64,000 nucleotides of DNA from an uncultured Lachnospiraceae bacterium (GTDB lineage Bacteria; Bacillota; Clostridia; Lachnospirales; Lachnospiraceae): contig CANSTU010000001.1 in the NCBI GenBank assembly GCA_947650005.1, positions 1-64,000 of the forward strand. Reading direction: 5' to 3'. Numbering within the stretch: the first letter of the stretch is position 1; every line of letters begins with the position of its first letter. The notes beneath the pieces are model-generated. The model ran no database searches. It was not told the DNA's origin and was given only the letters and a program-made list of their open reading frames with translations. Below are positions 1 to 8,496 of the stretch, one piece after another. The translations under genes and the position numbers were made by a program.

Positions 1-341
1 AATCCCCTGTAAAACCCGGCGGATGTTTGGGTGTGGCTCTCGGCGGGTCTTTTTTTTGCCGGCATTTCTTCCAAACAAAAGGAGCGGCCGGGTTGTTCAT
101 GCATTTGACCTATATAAATACAAGGCCAGACAGGCATTCTCCTTGAAAAGCTTCTCAGACCTATATGCTGCCTCGCTGGAAGGCCACTGTCCTCGCTTTT
201 ATCAAAAAGAATGCCTGTCTGGCCCAGGATACCTGCCGATAAGGAGCGGTTCTTCCCGATCCATGGCATCCGATTTCGTAACCTCCATTCGTATCCGGAA
301 TCCTCGGCCCACCCTCTCCTGCTATAGGGCAGGGAACACGT
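1..341. other. Gene-free stretch with a long hairpin and a possible terminator
   Basis: No convincing gene lies left of the HtrA stop codon. Positions 15-58 form a weak five-pair stem (acccg with cgggt) followed by a run of eight T, which could be a plus-strand terminator for a gene outside the window. The long inverted repeat at 124-224 is listed separately. A 120-codon plus-strand open frame crosses the region but lacks family features and runs antisense into the HtrA gene, so it is not called. Confidence 0.5.
124..224. repeat. Long hairpin element with 17-bp perfect arms
   Basis: GGCCAGACAGGCATTCT at 124-140 is repeated exactly as its reverse complement at 208-224. The pairing continues inward with few interruptions to about 28 bases per arm (CTTGAAAAGC against TTGATAAAAGC). 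The element lies downstream of the HtrA stop. It could be a bidirectional terminator, a small structured RNA or a MITE-like remnant. No ORF or target-site duplication was recognised. Confidence 0.7.
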
Positions 342-2039
342 TTAATTCTTCGTGGCGTTCATCGCCTCCTGAGATGTCAGATTGACGGAAACCTTCTGTT
401 CCTCATATCCGTCCGTAATATTTCCCCGCATGATCGTGAGCTCCACGACATCCCCCACAGCATAATACTGCATGGCATTGGCCAAATCGTCCTGCGTAGT
501 CACAGTGGAACCGGCAAAACCGACGATAATATCCCCCTTTAAAAGCCCGGCCTCCTGAGCGCCGGTTGCAGGATACACCTGGGCGATCAGAATACCTTCC
601 GGCATACCGTAGGCCTCCGCCATAGCCGCGGTCACATTGATAATGGACACGCCCAGATAACCTCTGTTTCCTTCATCCACCAGTTCTCTTGTTTCCCGAT
701 TCATCAATTCTTCTATGATGGGCTGGGCGGAAGAAATCGGGATAGCATAGCCCATACCCTCTATCGCATTGCCGCCAATCTTATTGGAATTGATTCCGAT
801 CACCTGCCCTTTCACATCCAACAGGGCTCCGCCCGAATTGCCCGGATTGATGGCCGCATCGGTTTGGATCAGGGCATTGCTGGTGCCCGTTTCGCTCACT
901 TCTAATGTACGGTTAAGCGCGCTGACCACGCCGGTGGTGACTGACTGTCCATATCCCAGGGCGTTTCCGATGGCAATTACCGGCTCTCCGACCTTCAGGG
1001 AATCGGAGTCTCCCATCGTAGCAACACTGATACGCTCTCTGGTGGAGCTCTCAATATCCTCCAGCTTCACGGCGATCACAGCCAGATCCATGGAAGGACT
1101 GGTTCCCTTGATCTGGGCTTCCACCACCTCATCATCGATGAATTTCACGGAAAGCTTATTGGAATCCGCTACCACATGATTATTGGTCACAACCAAGAGC
1201 TCCGTATCGTTCTGTCCGATGATGATACCGCTCCCTGCCGATTCCTGTTCCTGCTCAAAGGTCTGGCCCCAGAAACTGGCCACCGCCACGGACTGGTTCG
1301 TGATGGAAACGATGGAAGGCATGGTTCCCTCCACCACCTTTGTCACATCCGTCACCACAGCGCTGGTACTTCCCTGTGTTACGGTAGACTTGATCCCAGC
1401 ACTGTTCTGCGGCAAAGCGGATTCCGAAGCTTGACTGTTCCCGGTTCCCTCGGTTACCTGAACAGGGGCAGGCTGCTCCGTCTTTCCCCCCAACGCATTC
1501 ACCGCCAGGAAACTCACTCCCGCAAACAAGCCGAAACAGATACCACAGGCCGCCATAACAGCCAGCTTTTTCCAAAAAGGCCCGATCTGTTTTTTCTCCC
1601 TCTTCTCTCTTCCTTTCGCTCCCATGTTCCTTCCAGGGGCAGTTCCGTAATCACCGTTTCCATATTGATAATTCCCATGATAGGACTGATAATTCCCATA
1701 GCCGCTGTAATTGCCCTGAGACTGCCCATATCCCATCTGCCCATTTTGATAGGAACTCCCAGCCTGATTGGATGTACTGGTCGATCCTCCATTCCCCTGC
1801 CACGAAACATGATTAGAGTAGGCGCCATTAAAATGGCCTCCTTCCCTTCCATCATATCCTGCCGTCTGTCCCTTTTCCTGCACATGGACAGCTTCCCTGC
1901 CATCCTGGACAGGCTGGGAACCGTTCGTTCCTTCCTGGTTGCCATTTGTCAGATTTTCGTTTTCAAACATACCCTTACTCCTTCCCGAACCTTCCGCCGT
2001 TCCAGTATTTTCACAGGCAACTGTACCTGTATCCTTCAT
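342..2039 (-). CDS. htrA: Membrane-anchored HtrA/DegP-type serine protease with PDZ domain
   Basis: 565 residues. The first ~150 are a low-complexity, Gly/Gln/Tyr/Asn-rich cytoplasmic tail ending in a basic stretch. A single membrane helix follows (about 157-181), then a trypsin-like S1C domain with the full triad: H288 in TNNHVVA, D318 in MDLAVI and S402 in GNSGGAL. The C-terminal ~100 residues form a PDZ domain (GYLGVSI ... GLLKGDIIVG). It should degrade or refold misfolded proteins outside the membrane. The start has GAGG five bases upstream. It follows glmS on the same strand with a 258-bp gap, so it may have its own promoter. The Tyr/Gly-rich tail is unusual for HtrA, but charged tails also occur on the LCP and GH25 proteins here. 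Confidence 0.93.
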   Translation of the reverse strand: MKDTGTVACENTGTAEGSGRSKGMFENENLTNGNQEGTNGSQPVQDGREAVHVQEKGQTAGYDGREGGHFNGAYSNHVSWQGNGGSTSTSNQAGSSYQNGQMGYGQSQGNYSGYGNYQSYHGNYQYGNGDYGTAPGRNMGAKGREKREKKQIGPFWKKLAVMAACGICFGLFAGVSFLAVNALGGKTEQPAPVQVTEGTGNSQASESALPQNSAGIKSTVTQGSTSAVVTDVTKVVEGTMPSIVSITNQSVAVASFWGQTFEQEQESAGSGIIIGQNDTELLVVTNNHVVADSNKLSVKFIDDEVVEAQIKGTSPSMDLAVIAVKLEDIESSTRERISVATMGDSDSLKVGEPVIAIGNALGYGQSVTTGVVSALNRTLEVSETGTSNALIQTDAAINPGNSGGALLDVKGQVIGINSNKIGGNAIEGMGYAIPISSAQPIIEELMNRETRELVDEGNRGYLGVSIINVTAAMAEAYGMPEGILIAQVYPATGAQEAGLLKGDIIVGFAGSTVTTQDDLANAMQYYAVGDVVELTIMRGNITDGYEEQKVSVNLTSQEAMNATKN

Positions 2040-2297
2040 TACATCCTCAGTATATCTGGCAATTGTGTTTAATTTGTGTTTGAAAAGTAATAAAAATCTG
2101 AAAACTTTATTACTTGGTTCTCCATCTCATTTTAACTGGGAAGCGTCCAAGGCTCATCGCAATGTCCGGCATGACTGCATCTCAAAAGGATCCGATGTGC
2201 CTCCCTCTCCCTACGGAGCCGGAGCCGATTTCGCCTGCCGCCCAGGAGGAGCCCAACCAGGATGGCTCCATATCCTTAAACAGACCGCGTTCCCCTC

Positions 2298-4124
2298 TCA
2301 TTCCACCGTAACGGATTTCGCCAAGTTCCTCGGTTTATCCACATCACAGCCCTTTCCCACCGCCACATAATAGCTGAAAAGCTGCAGGGGTATGATCGCC
2401 AGGGAATTGGAGAAAAACCGGTTCGTTTGGGGAATGTAGACCACGTAATCCGAGGCCTTCTCAATTTCCCGGTTTCCTTCGCAAGTCACCGCAAGCACAA
2501 AAGCCCCCCTGGATTTCACCTCCACCATATTGCTGATGGTTTTCTGATACAGCTCAGGCTGAGTGGATACGGCTGCCACAAGGGTTCCTTCCTCGATCAG
2601 GGAAATGGTACCGTGCTTGAGTTCACCGGCCGCATAGGCCTCCGAATGGATATAGGAAATCTCCTTCAGCTTCAAAGAACCTTCCATGGAAATAGCATAA
2701 TCGATGCTCCTGCCGATGAAGAACACATCCCTGGCCGCAATATAGCGATTGGCAAACCGCTGAATCCGGTTCTTACTATTGAGCAACAGTTCAATCTGAT
2801 CGGGCAGGCGGCGCAGATCATCCATCATCTGTGCAAGCTCCTCCTGGGTCACTGTGCCTCTCACCTGAGCCAGCTTCATGGCCAGCAGATAAAGGGTCAC
2901 CAACTGGGCGCTGTATGCCTTGGTGGTTGCCACCGCGATCTCCGGTCCAGCCCAGGTATACATCACGTTATCTGCCTCTCTGGCAATGGAGCTCCCCACC
3001 ACATTCACGATTCCCAACACAGGGAATCCGCGTTTCTTCGACTCCCGCAGAGCTGCCAGCGTATCCGCAGTTTCCCCTGACTGGCTGATCACCACCACCA
3101 TGGCTCCTTCCTCCAGAATGGGATTCCGATAACGGAATTCCGAAGCCAAATCCACTTCCACTGGAATCCTGGCCAGGCCCTCCAGCACATATTTTCCCGT
3201 CACTCCTGCATGGTATGCAGAACCACAGGCCACGATATGAAGCTTCTTCACCTGCCGCAGTTCCTCGTCCCCCATGCCCAGCTCGTCTATTACGATCTCA
3301 TTTTCCCGCATTCTAGGGCTGATGGTATCCGTCACGGTTTTCGGCTGCTCGTACATCTCCTTTAACATGAAATGCTCATATCCTGCTTTTTCCGCCGCTT
3401 CCGCGTCCCACTCGATGGTAACAGGAGCCTTCTCCACTTCCTCTTCGTCCACATTATAGATATGGAGTCCATCAGCCTGCAGACGCACGATCTCCTGATT
3501 TTCAATATAGGTCACTTCCCTGGTATAGCGCAGGATCGCAGGCACATCGGAAGCGATAAAACAGCCCTCCTCGTTCTGACCTACGATCAACGGGCTGTCT
3601 TTGCGCACTGCAAAAAGCTCCCCGGGGAAGTCTGCAAACAGGATTCCTAACGCATAGGACCCCTCCACCCGATGCAGCACCTTGATGATGGCCTCCATAG
3701 GATCCCCTTTATAATAATAGTCCAGCATATGGGCCAATACCTCCGTATCCGTCTCCGAACGGAATGTATACCCCCTACCCTCCAACTTTTTCTTTAGCGG
3801 AAGATAGTTCTCTATGATCCCGTTATGCACCACAGCAATGGTCTCTTTGGCATTGAAATGGGGATGGGCGTTTTCGTCGCTGGGCGCGCCGTGGGTCGCC
3901 CATCTAGTATGGCCTATCCCCAGGCATCCCGGCATCGTGCCTCCGTCATGGGTCAGCTCCTGTAATACCTTCAGCCTGCCCACCGACTTGGTAATCTGGA
4001 TCCTTTCCCCGTCAAAAATCGCCATTCCGGCGGAATCATATCCCCGGTATTCCAGCTTTTCCAATCCATCCAACACAATGGGGGCCGCCTGGGCCCTGCC
4101 CACATATCCCACTATTCCGCACAT
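2298..4124 (-). CDS. glmS: Glutamine-fructose-6-phosphate aminotransferase (isomerizing)
   Basis: 608 residues, the normal length for GlmS. The N-terminus is MCGIVGYVG, whose Cys2 is the glutaminase nucleophile once Met is removed, and the glutamine amidotransferase type 2 domain fills roughly the first 240 residues. Two SIS sugar-isomerase domains follow, with the C-terminus ending DKPRNLAKSVTVE, typical of the family. It makes glucosamine-6-phosphate from fructose-6-phosphate and glutamine, the first step to UDP-GlcNAc, so it feeds both peptidoglycan and the neighbouring polysaccharide locus. The start codon is preceded by GGCGAGGAGAT within a class-1 hairpin/Shine-Dalgarno module. Confidence 0.97.
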   Translation of the reverse strand: MCGIVGYVGRAQAAPIVLDGLEKLEYRGYDSAGMAIFDGERIQITKSVGRLKVLQELTHDGGTMPGCLGIGHTRWATHGAPSDENAHPHFNAKETIAVVHNGIIENYLPLKKKLEGRGYTFRSETDTEVLAHMLDYYYKGDPMEAIIKVLHRVEGSYALGILFADFPGELFAVRKDSPLIVGQNEEGCFIASDVPAILRYTREVTYIENQEIVRLQADGLHIYNVDEEEVEKAPVTIEWDAEAAEKAGYEHFMLKEMYEQPKTVTDTISPRMRENEIVIDELGMGDEELRQVKKLHIVACGSAYHAGVTGKYVLEGLARIPVEVDLASEFRYRNPILEEGAMVVVISQSGETADTLAALRESKKRGFPVLGIVNVVGSSIAREADNVMYTWAGPEIAVATTKAYSAQLVTLYLLAMKLAQVRGTVTQEELAQMMDDLRRLPDQIELLLNSKNRIQRFANRYIAARDVFFIGRSIDYAISMEGSLKLKEISYIHSEAYAAGELKHGTISLIEEGTLVAAVSTQPELYQKTISNMVEVKSRGAFVLAVTCEGNREIEKASDYVVYIPQTNRFFSNSLAIIPLQLFSYYVAVGKGCDVDKPRNLAKSVTVE

Positions 4125-4125
4125 A

Positions 4126-4154
4126 TCTCCTCGCCTTCTGCCGCCGCAGGCGGC
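4126..4154 (-). repeat. Hairpin/Shine-Dalgarno module, class 1, before glmS
   Basis: Read on the minus strand: GCCGCCTGCGGCGGC forms a perfect six-pair stem with a TGC loop (4140-4154). AGAAGGCGAGGAGAT follows and supplies the Shine-Dalgarno just before ATG at 4124. Confidence 0.75.
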
Positions 4155-4207
4155 CTCCCAATCCGGGGAATCAGTTTACCTGCAACGGTTTCCCCGCTTC
4201 CATCCGC

Positions 4208-5131
4208 CTATTTCCAATAATCTCTGCTCGCGCTGCATTTTCTTACAACCCATCCGGGCAGATACCGATAACGTTTTCCCAGGAAAAATCCCGCGTATTT
4301 CGCCGCACAGTCCGCCGCCAGCTTTCCCATCAGCCAAGGTTTCCCTACACGGCACAGATAAGCCGCCGTATTTCTCACCAGGCGCACTCCTTCGGATTCG
4401 GAGGAGATTCCTGAGAAGACCTCCGGATGCTGGGCCTGGGATACGCCATTGTCGAAATTTCTTTGAAACTGCTGTCTGCAGGAATACGCATGGGAATGAT
4501 AGACCTTTGCCTGTGCAGCATAGGCGATCTTCCATCCAGCGCGCACCGCCTTGGCAGCATAGATCATATCCTCATTAAAAATAATATGCTCCGTAAATCC
4601 ACCCAACTCATCGAATATCTTCTTCTTATAGGCCGCGCACACGTCAGAACAGAAAAAAGTTTTGATTCCCAATTCCTCCATCTGTTCTTTTCCCTTGACG
4701 CTGCTTTCTTCCGGATAGTTGAACCTGCGGGTGAATTGCTCGATCTCTCCGCTGTCTTTTCGAGCAAGCTGCCTGGCATATGCCACTGCCACATCCTCCC
4801 TCTCCAGCGCCTCCTTCAGCTTCTCGATCAACCTCCGGTCTGCCGGAACCGCATCCTGGGTCATGCAGATAAAAATATCCCCCCTGCATCGCTCAACCGC
4901 CCGGTTTCTCGTCCCCCCATGATCAAACTCCTGCTTTGAGAGGAAATAGACTTCCGCCTTCGGAAAACGCTCCTTCAAAGATCTGCCGCCCGTCAGTTCA
5001 TCCAGATATTTCTTTTCCGTATTCATCACAATGATCCGATCTGCCGGAACCGTCTGCTCGCTCAGCCGCTCCAGCAATTCCAGGAATTCCTTTCCTGGCC
5101 TATAGGATGGGATGATCACATCTACTTCCAT
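4208..5131 (-). CDS. GT2 glycosyltransferase, rhamnosyltransferase-like
   Basis: 307 residues with a GT-A fold. The N-terminal nucleotide-binding segment reads VDVIIPSYRPG, and the central part has EFDHGGTRNRA, MTQDA and FCSDVCAAYKK, a pattern typical of rhamnosyltransferases of the RfbF type. The aspartate in TQDA sits where the DXD-equivalent residue is expected. There are no membrane helices, so it should act at the inner face of the membrane and add a sugar, plausibly from dTDP-L-rhamnose, to the lipid-linked glycan. It lies between glmS and the LCP gene, just downstream of a terminator, and its start carries a class-2 hairpin/Shine-Dalgarno module. The precise donor and acceptor cannot be read from sequence. 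Confidence 0.85.
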   Translation of the reverse strand: MEVDVIIPSYRPGKEFLELLERLSEQTVPADRIIVMNTEKKYLDELTGGRSLKERFPKAEVYFLSKQEFDHGGTRNRAVERCRGDIFICMTQDAVPADRRLIEKLKEALEREDVAVAYARQLARKDSGEIEQFTRRFNYPEESSVKGKEQMEELGIKTFFCSDVCAAYKKKIFDELGGFTEHIIFNEDMIYAAKAVRAGWKIAYAAQAKVYHSHAYSCRQQFQRNFDNGVSQAQHPEVFSGISSESEGVRLVRNTAAYLCRVGKPWLMGKLAADCAAKYAGFFLGKRYRYLPGWVVRKCSASRDYWK

Positions 5132-5162
5132 ATTTGCCTCCCATCTGCCTGCTTTAGCAGGC
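5132..5162 (-). repeat. Hairpin/Shine-Dalgarno module, class 2, before GT2 at 5131
   Basis: On the minus strand GCCTGCTAAAGCAGGC (5147-5162) forms a seven-pair stem with an AA loop. AGATGGGAGGCAAAT follows, whose GGGAGG is the Shine-Dalgarno for the ATG at 5131. Confidence 0.8.
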
Positions 5163-5190
5163 GCTCCATGATGCGCAAACCGGCTTATCG

Positions 5191-5221
5191 AAAGAAAAAA
5201 GGGGTCAATACTGGCCCCTTT
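5191..5221 (-). terminator. Rho-independent terminator after the LCP gene
   Basis: On the minus strand AAAGGGG (5221-5215) and CCCCTTT (5204-5198) pair across a ten-base loop and are followed directly by TTTCTTTC. It lies about 95 bp past the LCP stop codon and would separate that transcript from the downstream GT2/glmS genes. Confidence 0.75.
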
Positions 5222-5314
5222 GCACTCTTTCTAATCCTGAAACTATGAATGCCTGCGATCAAGGGCTGCTATCTCAATCTTGAAGCTGCCTTAAACTGTG
5301 TTCCAGGCCGTTCT

Positions 5315-6763
5315 TTAATAACATCCCGCAGTATCGCTGGCCACACGGCTGCTGTAGCTCTTCACCGCCTCTGAAGGTGTGTATTCCGACTCCTGCGGAA
5401 ATAGGAATTGATGCAGCCTAGCCACATTGGACTCCAGGGAAAGGGGGATTACGCAGCTTCCGGCCTGTCCCACTCTTCCCGTGGCACGGCTGTCTTCAAA
5501 GGGAAATCCCTCCGTTTCCACAATCCTGTACGAACCCACATTCTTCAGTATCTCCAGCATCTCCGCCGTATCCAGGCTGGTGGCCACATAGCCTCCTAAC
5601 AATTTATTCATGGCATCGTTCAGCGAACCAATGGAAGCGGTCTTGGCCTTCTCAAAACAAGCCATGAGCACCGTCCTCTGCCTTTCCGCCCGTCTGAAAT
5701 CGCTTCCCGCAGTGGCTCGGATCCGGCAGTAAGCAGTGGCCTGCAGACCATTTAACGTCTGCTTCCCTGCATGGGTTACCCTCACATAATCATCCGTCAA
5801 TTTGGGTTGATCCTCCGTGCTAAACATACTCGCCTGATAATTGTTCAGATGCTCGATCTCAGACTCCTGAATGTCGATTTCCACGCCGCCCAAGGCGTCC
5901 ACCGCGTCGATCAGGCCGTTAAAGCCCACACACACATAATCGGTGATGTTCATATCCAGGTTCATGTTCAGCATCATGATTGCCTGCTGGGGACCGCCCG
6001 CCGCATAGGCTGCATTGCACTTGCTGTATCTGTCATTCCCCAAGTTCATATAAGTGTCCCTGTATACGGATACCAACTTCACATCTCCCGTATCCATGTT
6101 AATGGACGCAATCATAATGGTATCGGAACGGTTTCCCTTTCCCAGGTTATCATCCCTGGCATCCAGGCCGAACAACGCGATATTCCGGTATCCTTTCATA
6201 GCCTGATTTTCTTCTACCGTATCATTAAAGTTCTGTGCGATCTCTTCTTCATTAACCGTGATATGCTGAACCGAGGTCTGCTTCATCACCCCCCAAAGCA
6301 CCACACCCAGGACGACCAGAGCCAGGATCTCCACCGTAAACATGATAATCCTTTTTTTCTTCTTCGCCTGTTTTTTACGGGCAGGCGCTTTCTTCATTCC
6401 GCCGTTTCCCGAACGGCCTCCTCCATAAGATTCGCCATATTCCGAGCGGCTCCTGGTACGAGGACGCTCCTCTTCATACTCCGAACGGCTTCTGCTGCGG
6501 GGACGCTCCTCCCCGTATTCTGAACGGCTTCTGCTGCGGGGACGCTCCTCCCCGTATTCCGAACGGCTTCTGCTGCGGGGACGCTCCTCCTCGTACTCCG
6601 AACGGCTCCTGGTACGGGGACGGCCCTCCTCGTACTCCGAACGGCTTCTCGGCCGACCTGGCCTATCCTCTTCATATTCCATACGGCTTTTGCCGTTTCC
6701 GGAACGATTTCCGCCGCTTCTTCCCCCATTTCCTCTTCCTTCATATCCGTTTCTTGTTGCCAT
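5315..6763 (-). CDS. LytR-CpsA-Psr (LCP) family glycopolymer ligase
   Basis: 482 residues from the ATG at 6763. The first ~110 are cytoplasmic and contain about six copies of a 13-residue Arg/Ser/Glu-rich repeat (RPRSRSRSEYGEE and variants). A Lys-rich stretch and one membrane helix (about 139-160) follow, then an extracellular LCP domain (about 194-330) with conserved NIALFGLD, RSDTIMI and VSVYRDTY, which hold the Asp/Arg residues that bind the pyrophosphate lipid. LCP proteins transfer lipid-linked wall polymers to peptidoglycan, the expected last step for this locus. An in-frame ATG four codons upstream (6775) lies inside the hairpin module. GAGAGG placed four bases before 6763 favours the later start. 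Confidence 0.92.
   Translation of the reverse strand: MATRNGYEGRGNGGRSGGNRSGNGKSRMEYEEDRPGRPRSRSEYEEGRPRTRSRSEYEEERPRSRSRSEYGEERPRSRSRSEYGEERPRSRSRSEYEEERPRTRSRSEYGESYGGGRSGNGGMKKAPARKKQAKKKKRIIMFTVEILALVVLGVVLWGVMKQTSVQHITVNEEEIAQNFNDTVEENQAMKGYRNIALFGLDARDDNLGKGNRSDTIMIASINMDTGDVKLVSVYRDTYMNLGNDRYSKCNAAYAAGGPQQAIMMLNMNLDMNITDYVCVGFNGLIDAVDALGGVEIDIQESEIEHLNNYQASMFSTEDQPKLTDDYVRVTHAGKQTLNGLQATAYCRIRATAGSDFRRAERQRTVLMACFEKAKTASIGSLNDAMNKLLGGYVATSLDTAEMLEILKNVGSYRIVETEGFPFEDSRATGRVGQAGSCVIPLSLESNVARLHQFLFPQESEYTPSEAVKSYSSRVASDTAGCY
6443..6660 (-). repeat. 39-bp tandem repeat coding the Arg/Ser/Glu tail of the LCP protein
   Basis: The motif gaacggcttctgctgcgggg recurs every 39 bp (for example near 6483, 6522, 6561 and 6600), giving about six in-frame 13-residue units. 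Units differ mainly at single codons (Arg-Thr versus Arg-Ser, Tyr-Glu versus Tyr-Gly). The tract lies in the cytoplasmic tail and could change length by slippage without breaking the frame. Confidence 0.85.
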
Positions 6764-6793
6764 AGTACCTCTCATTCCGCCGCCATAGACGGC
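6764..6793 (-). repeat. Hairpin/Shine-Dalgarno module, class 1, before LCP gene
   Basis: On the minus strand GCCGTCTATGGCGGC (6793-6779) forms a six-pair stem with a TAT loop, followed by GGAATGAGAGGTACT and the ATG at 6763. Confidence 0.75.
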
Positions 6794-6869
6794 TTCCAGT
6801 CCGTTTTGGCTCCTGAATTTATGAAGGCTTCATCGGACTGTTTTTTCGTTAATGTATCTATTAGAATCC

Positions 6870-8291
6870 TCAATAAGCATTTTCGTTGATAAATCCCTTG
6901 AAAAATGTAAGAAAAAGAATTTTGAAATCAAAGGCCATGCTCCAGTTTTCTATATAATAAATATCATACTCGATTCTCTTGATGATAGAGGTGTTCCCGC
7001 GGTATCCGTTGATCTGTGCCCATCCGGTCATACCCGGGCGAACCTGGTGTTTGATCATATAGCGGGGAATCTCTTCCCGGAATTTCTCCACGAACTGAGG
7101 CCGCTCCGGCCTGGGTCCTACCAAGCTCATATCCCCCATCAGCACATTAAAAAGCTGAGGAAGCTCGTCCAGGCTAGTCTTTCTCAGGAAACCGCCCACC
7201 TTCGTGACCCGCGGATCTCCCTTGACCGTCCAACCCTTCTTCTCTTCCCCCTCCTGCTGCAGGCGCATGGTGCGGAACTTGTACATCATAAACGGTTTAT
7301 TGTGCAGTCCCACCCTCTCCTGTTTGAAAAGTACCGGCCCCGGGCTCGTAGCACGAACCAGCAGCGCAACCAGCAAAAGAAGGGGAGAGATCACGATCAG
7401 GCCTAGAAAAGAACCTGCCAAATCCACGCCTCTTTTCGCAAAGGCGCTCAGTGTATTCGTTAAAGGCACATAACGAATGTTGATCACCGGAAGCCCAACC
7501 AAATCTTCCATATAAGGCTTCCCAGGAATAAGGCTGGTATAATCCGGAATAAATTTGGTATGCACACCCGATTTTTCACATAAATCCACCAGTTCTTCCA
7601 GTCTGTCATAGCTCTCCAGCGACAGAGTGATGGCGATCTCGTCCAGCTTGTTCTCCGGTAGGATGTAAAGAAGGTTATCGATGCTCCCCAATACCTTCAC
7701 ACCCTTATAGCTTGCTCCTCTGGGCACCTTATCATCCAAAATCCCTCTTACCACATATCCCCATTGAGGATTGGTATTGATCCGGTTGATATATTCTTCC
7801 GCCGCCCTGGAATATCCCACCAAAAGGATATACTTGCGGTTGTAGCCCTTTTTACGTACATAACGCAAAAAATAGCGGATGAGCGCCCGCACCAAAATAC
7901 TGCTCACCGTATTGATGATGCAGAACCATCCGACCATACCACGGGAAAAATGCTGTAGCTGTTTCCAGTCCTTGGCAATGAAAAGGACCGCTAGAAAAAT
8001 GGTCACACCGATCGCATTCGCCCGGAAGATATTGATAATCTCCGTTTCGCTGCGTTGCACCCTCTTGGGCGAATAGAGGCTGGACCAGTAATAGAGAATC
8101 AGATATCCGGGAATAACAAAATACAGGGCGCTGAAATATATCCTCATATCCAGTACGCCCACCGCAGGACCCGCATTATTCTGATTGCTCCCAATATATA
8201 AATACCACGCGAGTATATAGGAGCCTGCAATCACCAGCGCATCCACAATAACATGGAGCCGGTTAAAATATCGCTGGTTATCCTTGATCAT
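6870..8291 (-). CDS. Polyprenyl-phosphate hexose-1-phosphate transferase (WbaP/WcaJ-like)
   Basis: 473 residues. The N-terminal half has four to five membrane helices (from about residue 13) and a Rossmann-like CoA-binding-type segment (KYILLVGYSRAAEEY). The C-terminal ~190 residues are the bacterial sugar transferase domain: KRGVDLAGSFLG membrane hairpin, SPGPVLFKQERVG, YKFRTM, the catalytic Asp-Glu pair in SLDELPQLF, and SLVGPRPE. It would move a sugar-1-phosphate from a nucleotide sugar to undecaprenyl phosphate and so start the glycan. The sugar (galactose or glucose in known relatives) is not determined here. AGGAG precedes the ATG, and a promoter lies at 8323-8351. Confidence 0.93.
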   Translation of the reverse strand: MIKDNQRYFNRLHVIVDALVIAGSYILAWYLYIGSNQNNAGPAVGVLDMRIYFSALYFVIPGYLILYYWSSLYSPKRVQRSETEIINIFRANAIGVTIFLAVLFIAKDWKQLQHFSRGMVGWFCIINTVSSILVRALIRYFLRYVRKKGYNRKYILLVGYSRAAEEYINRINTNPQWGYVVRGILDDKVPRGASYKGVKVLGSIDNLLYILPENKLDEIAITLSLESYDRLEELVDLCEKSGVHTKFIPDYTSLIPGKPYMEDLVGLPVINIRYVPLTNTLSAFAKRGVDLAGSFLGLIVISPLLLLVALLVRATSPGPVLFKQERVGLHNKPFMMYKFRTMRLQQEGEEKKGWTVKGDPRVTKVGGFLRKTSLDELPQLFNVLMGDMSLVGPRPERPQFVEKFREEIPRYMIKHQVRPGMTGWAQINGYRGNTSIIKRIEYDIYYIENWSMAFDFKILFLTFFKGFINENAY

Positions 8292-8322
8292 GGCTTCTCC
8301 TGTTTCCCCATATACAAAGTGT

Positions 8323-8351
8323 ATTGTACAATAATTATCTCAAAAGTACAA
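8323..8351 (-). promoter_or_regulatory. Promoter for the phosphoglycosyltransferase gene
   Basis: On the minus strand TTGTAC (8351-8346) and TACAAT (8328-8323) are separated by 17 bases, about 32 bp before the start codon. The two boxes also form a spaced inverted repeat (TTGTAC ... GTACAA) that could serve as an operator. Confidence 0.5.
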
Positions 8352-8496
8352 CTTAAATTTTCCTTAATCGACAAATTTATGCAATTCGCCATCCCGGCTG
8401 ACACGCCCGTCATCTTCCCACCCGAAAGGGGAGGCGGACAGGCTATGTGCCATTCCGGTTCCGGCCATGGCAGGCGAGTCAACCGAAGAAAATCCC

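Noticed and set aside
23..385. 120-codon plus-strand open frame
   Set aside because: No ribosome binding site, no family features, and it runs across a long hairpin and antisense into the HtrA gene.
1176..2072. 298-codon plus-strand frame opposite htrA
   Set aside because: Shadow of the HtrA coding region, whose catalytic motifs are clear on the other strand.
5771..6523. 250-codon plus-strand frame opposite the LCP gene
   Set aside because: Antisense shadow; the LCP frame has motifs, a membrane helix and a ribosome binding site.
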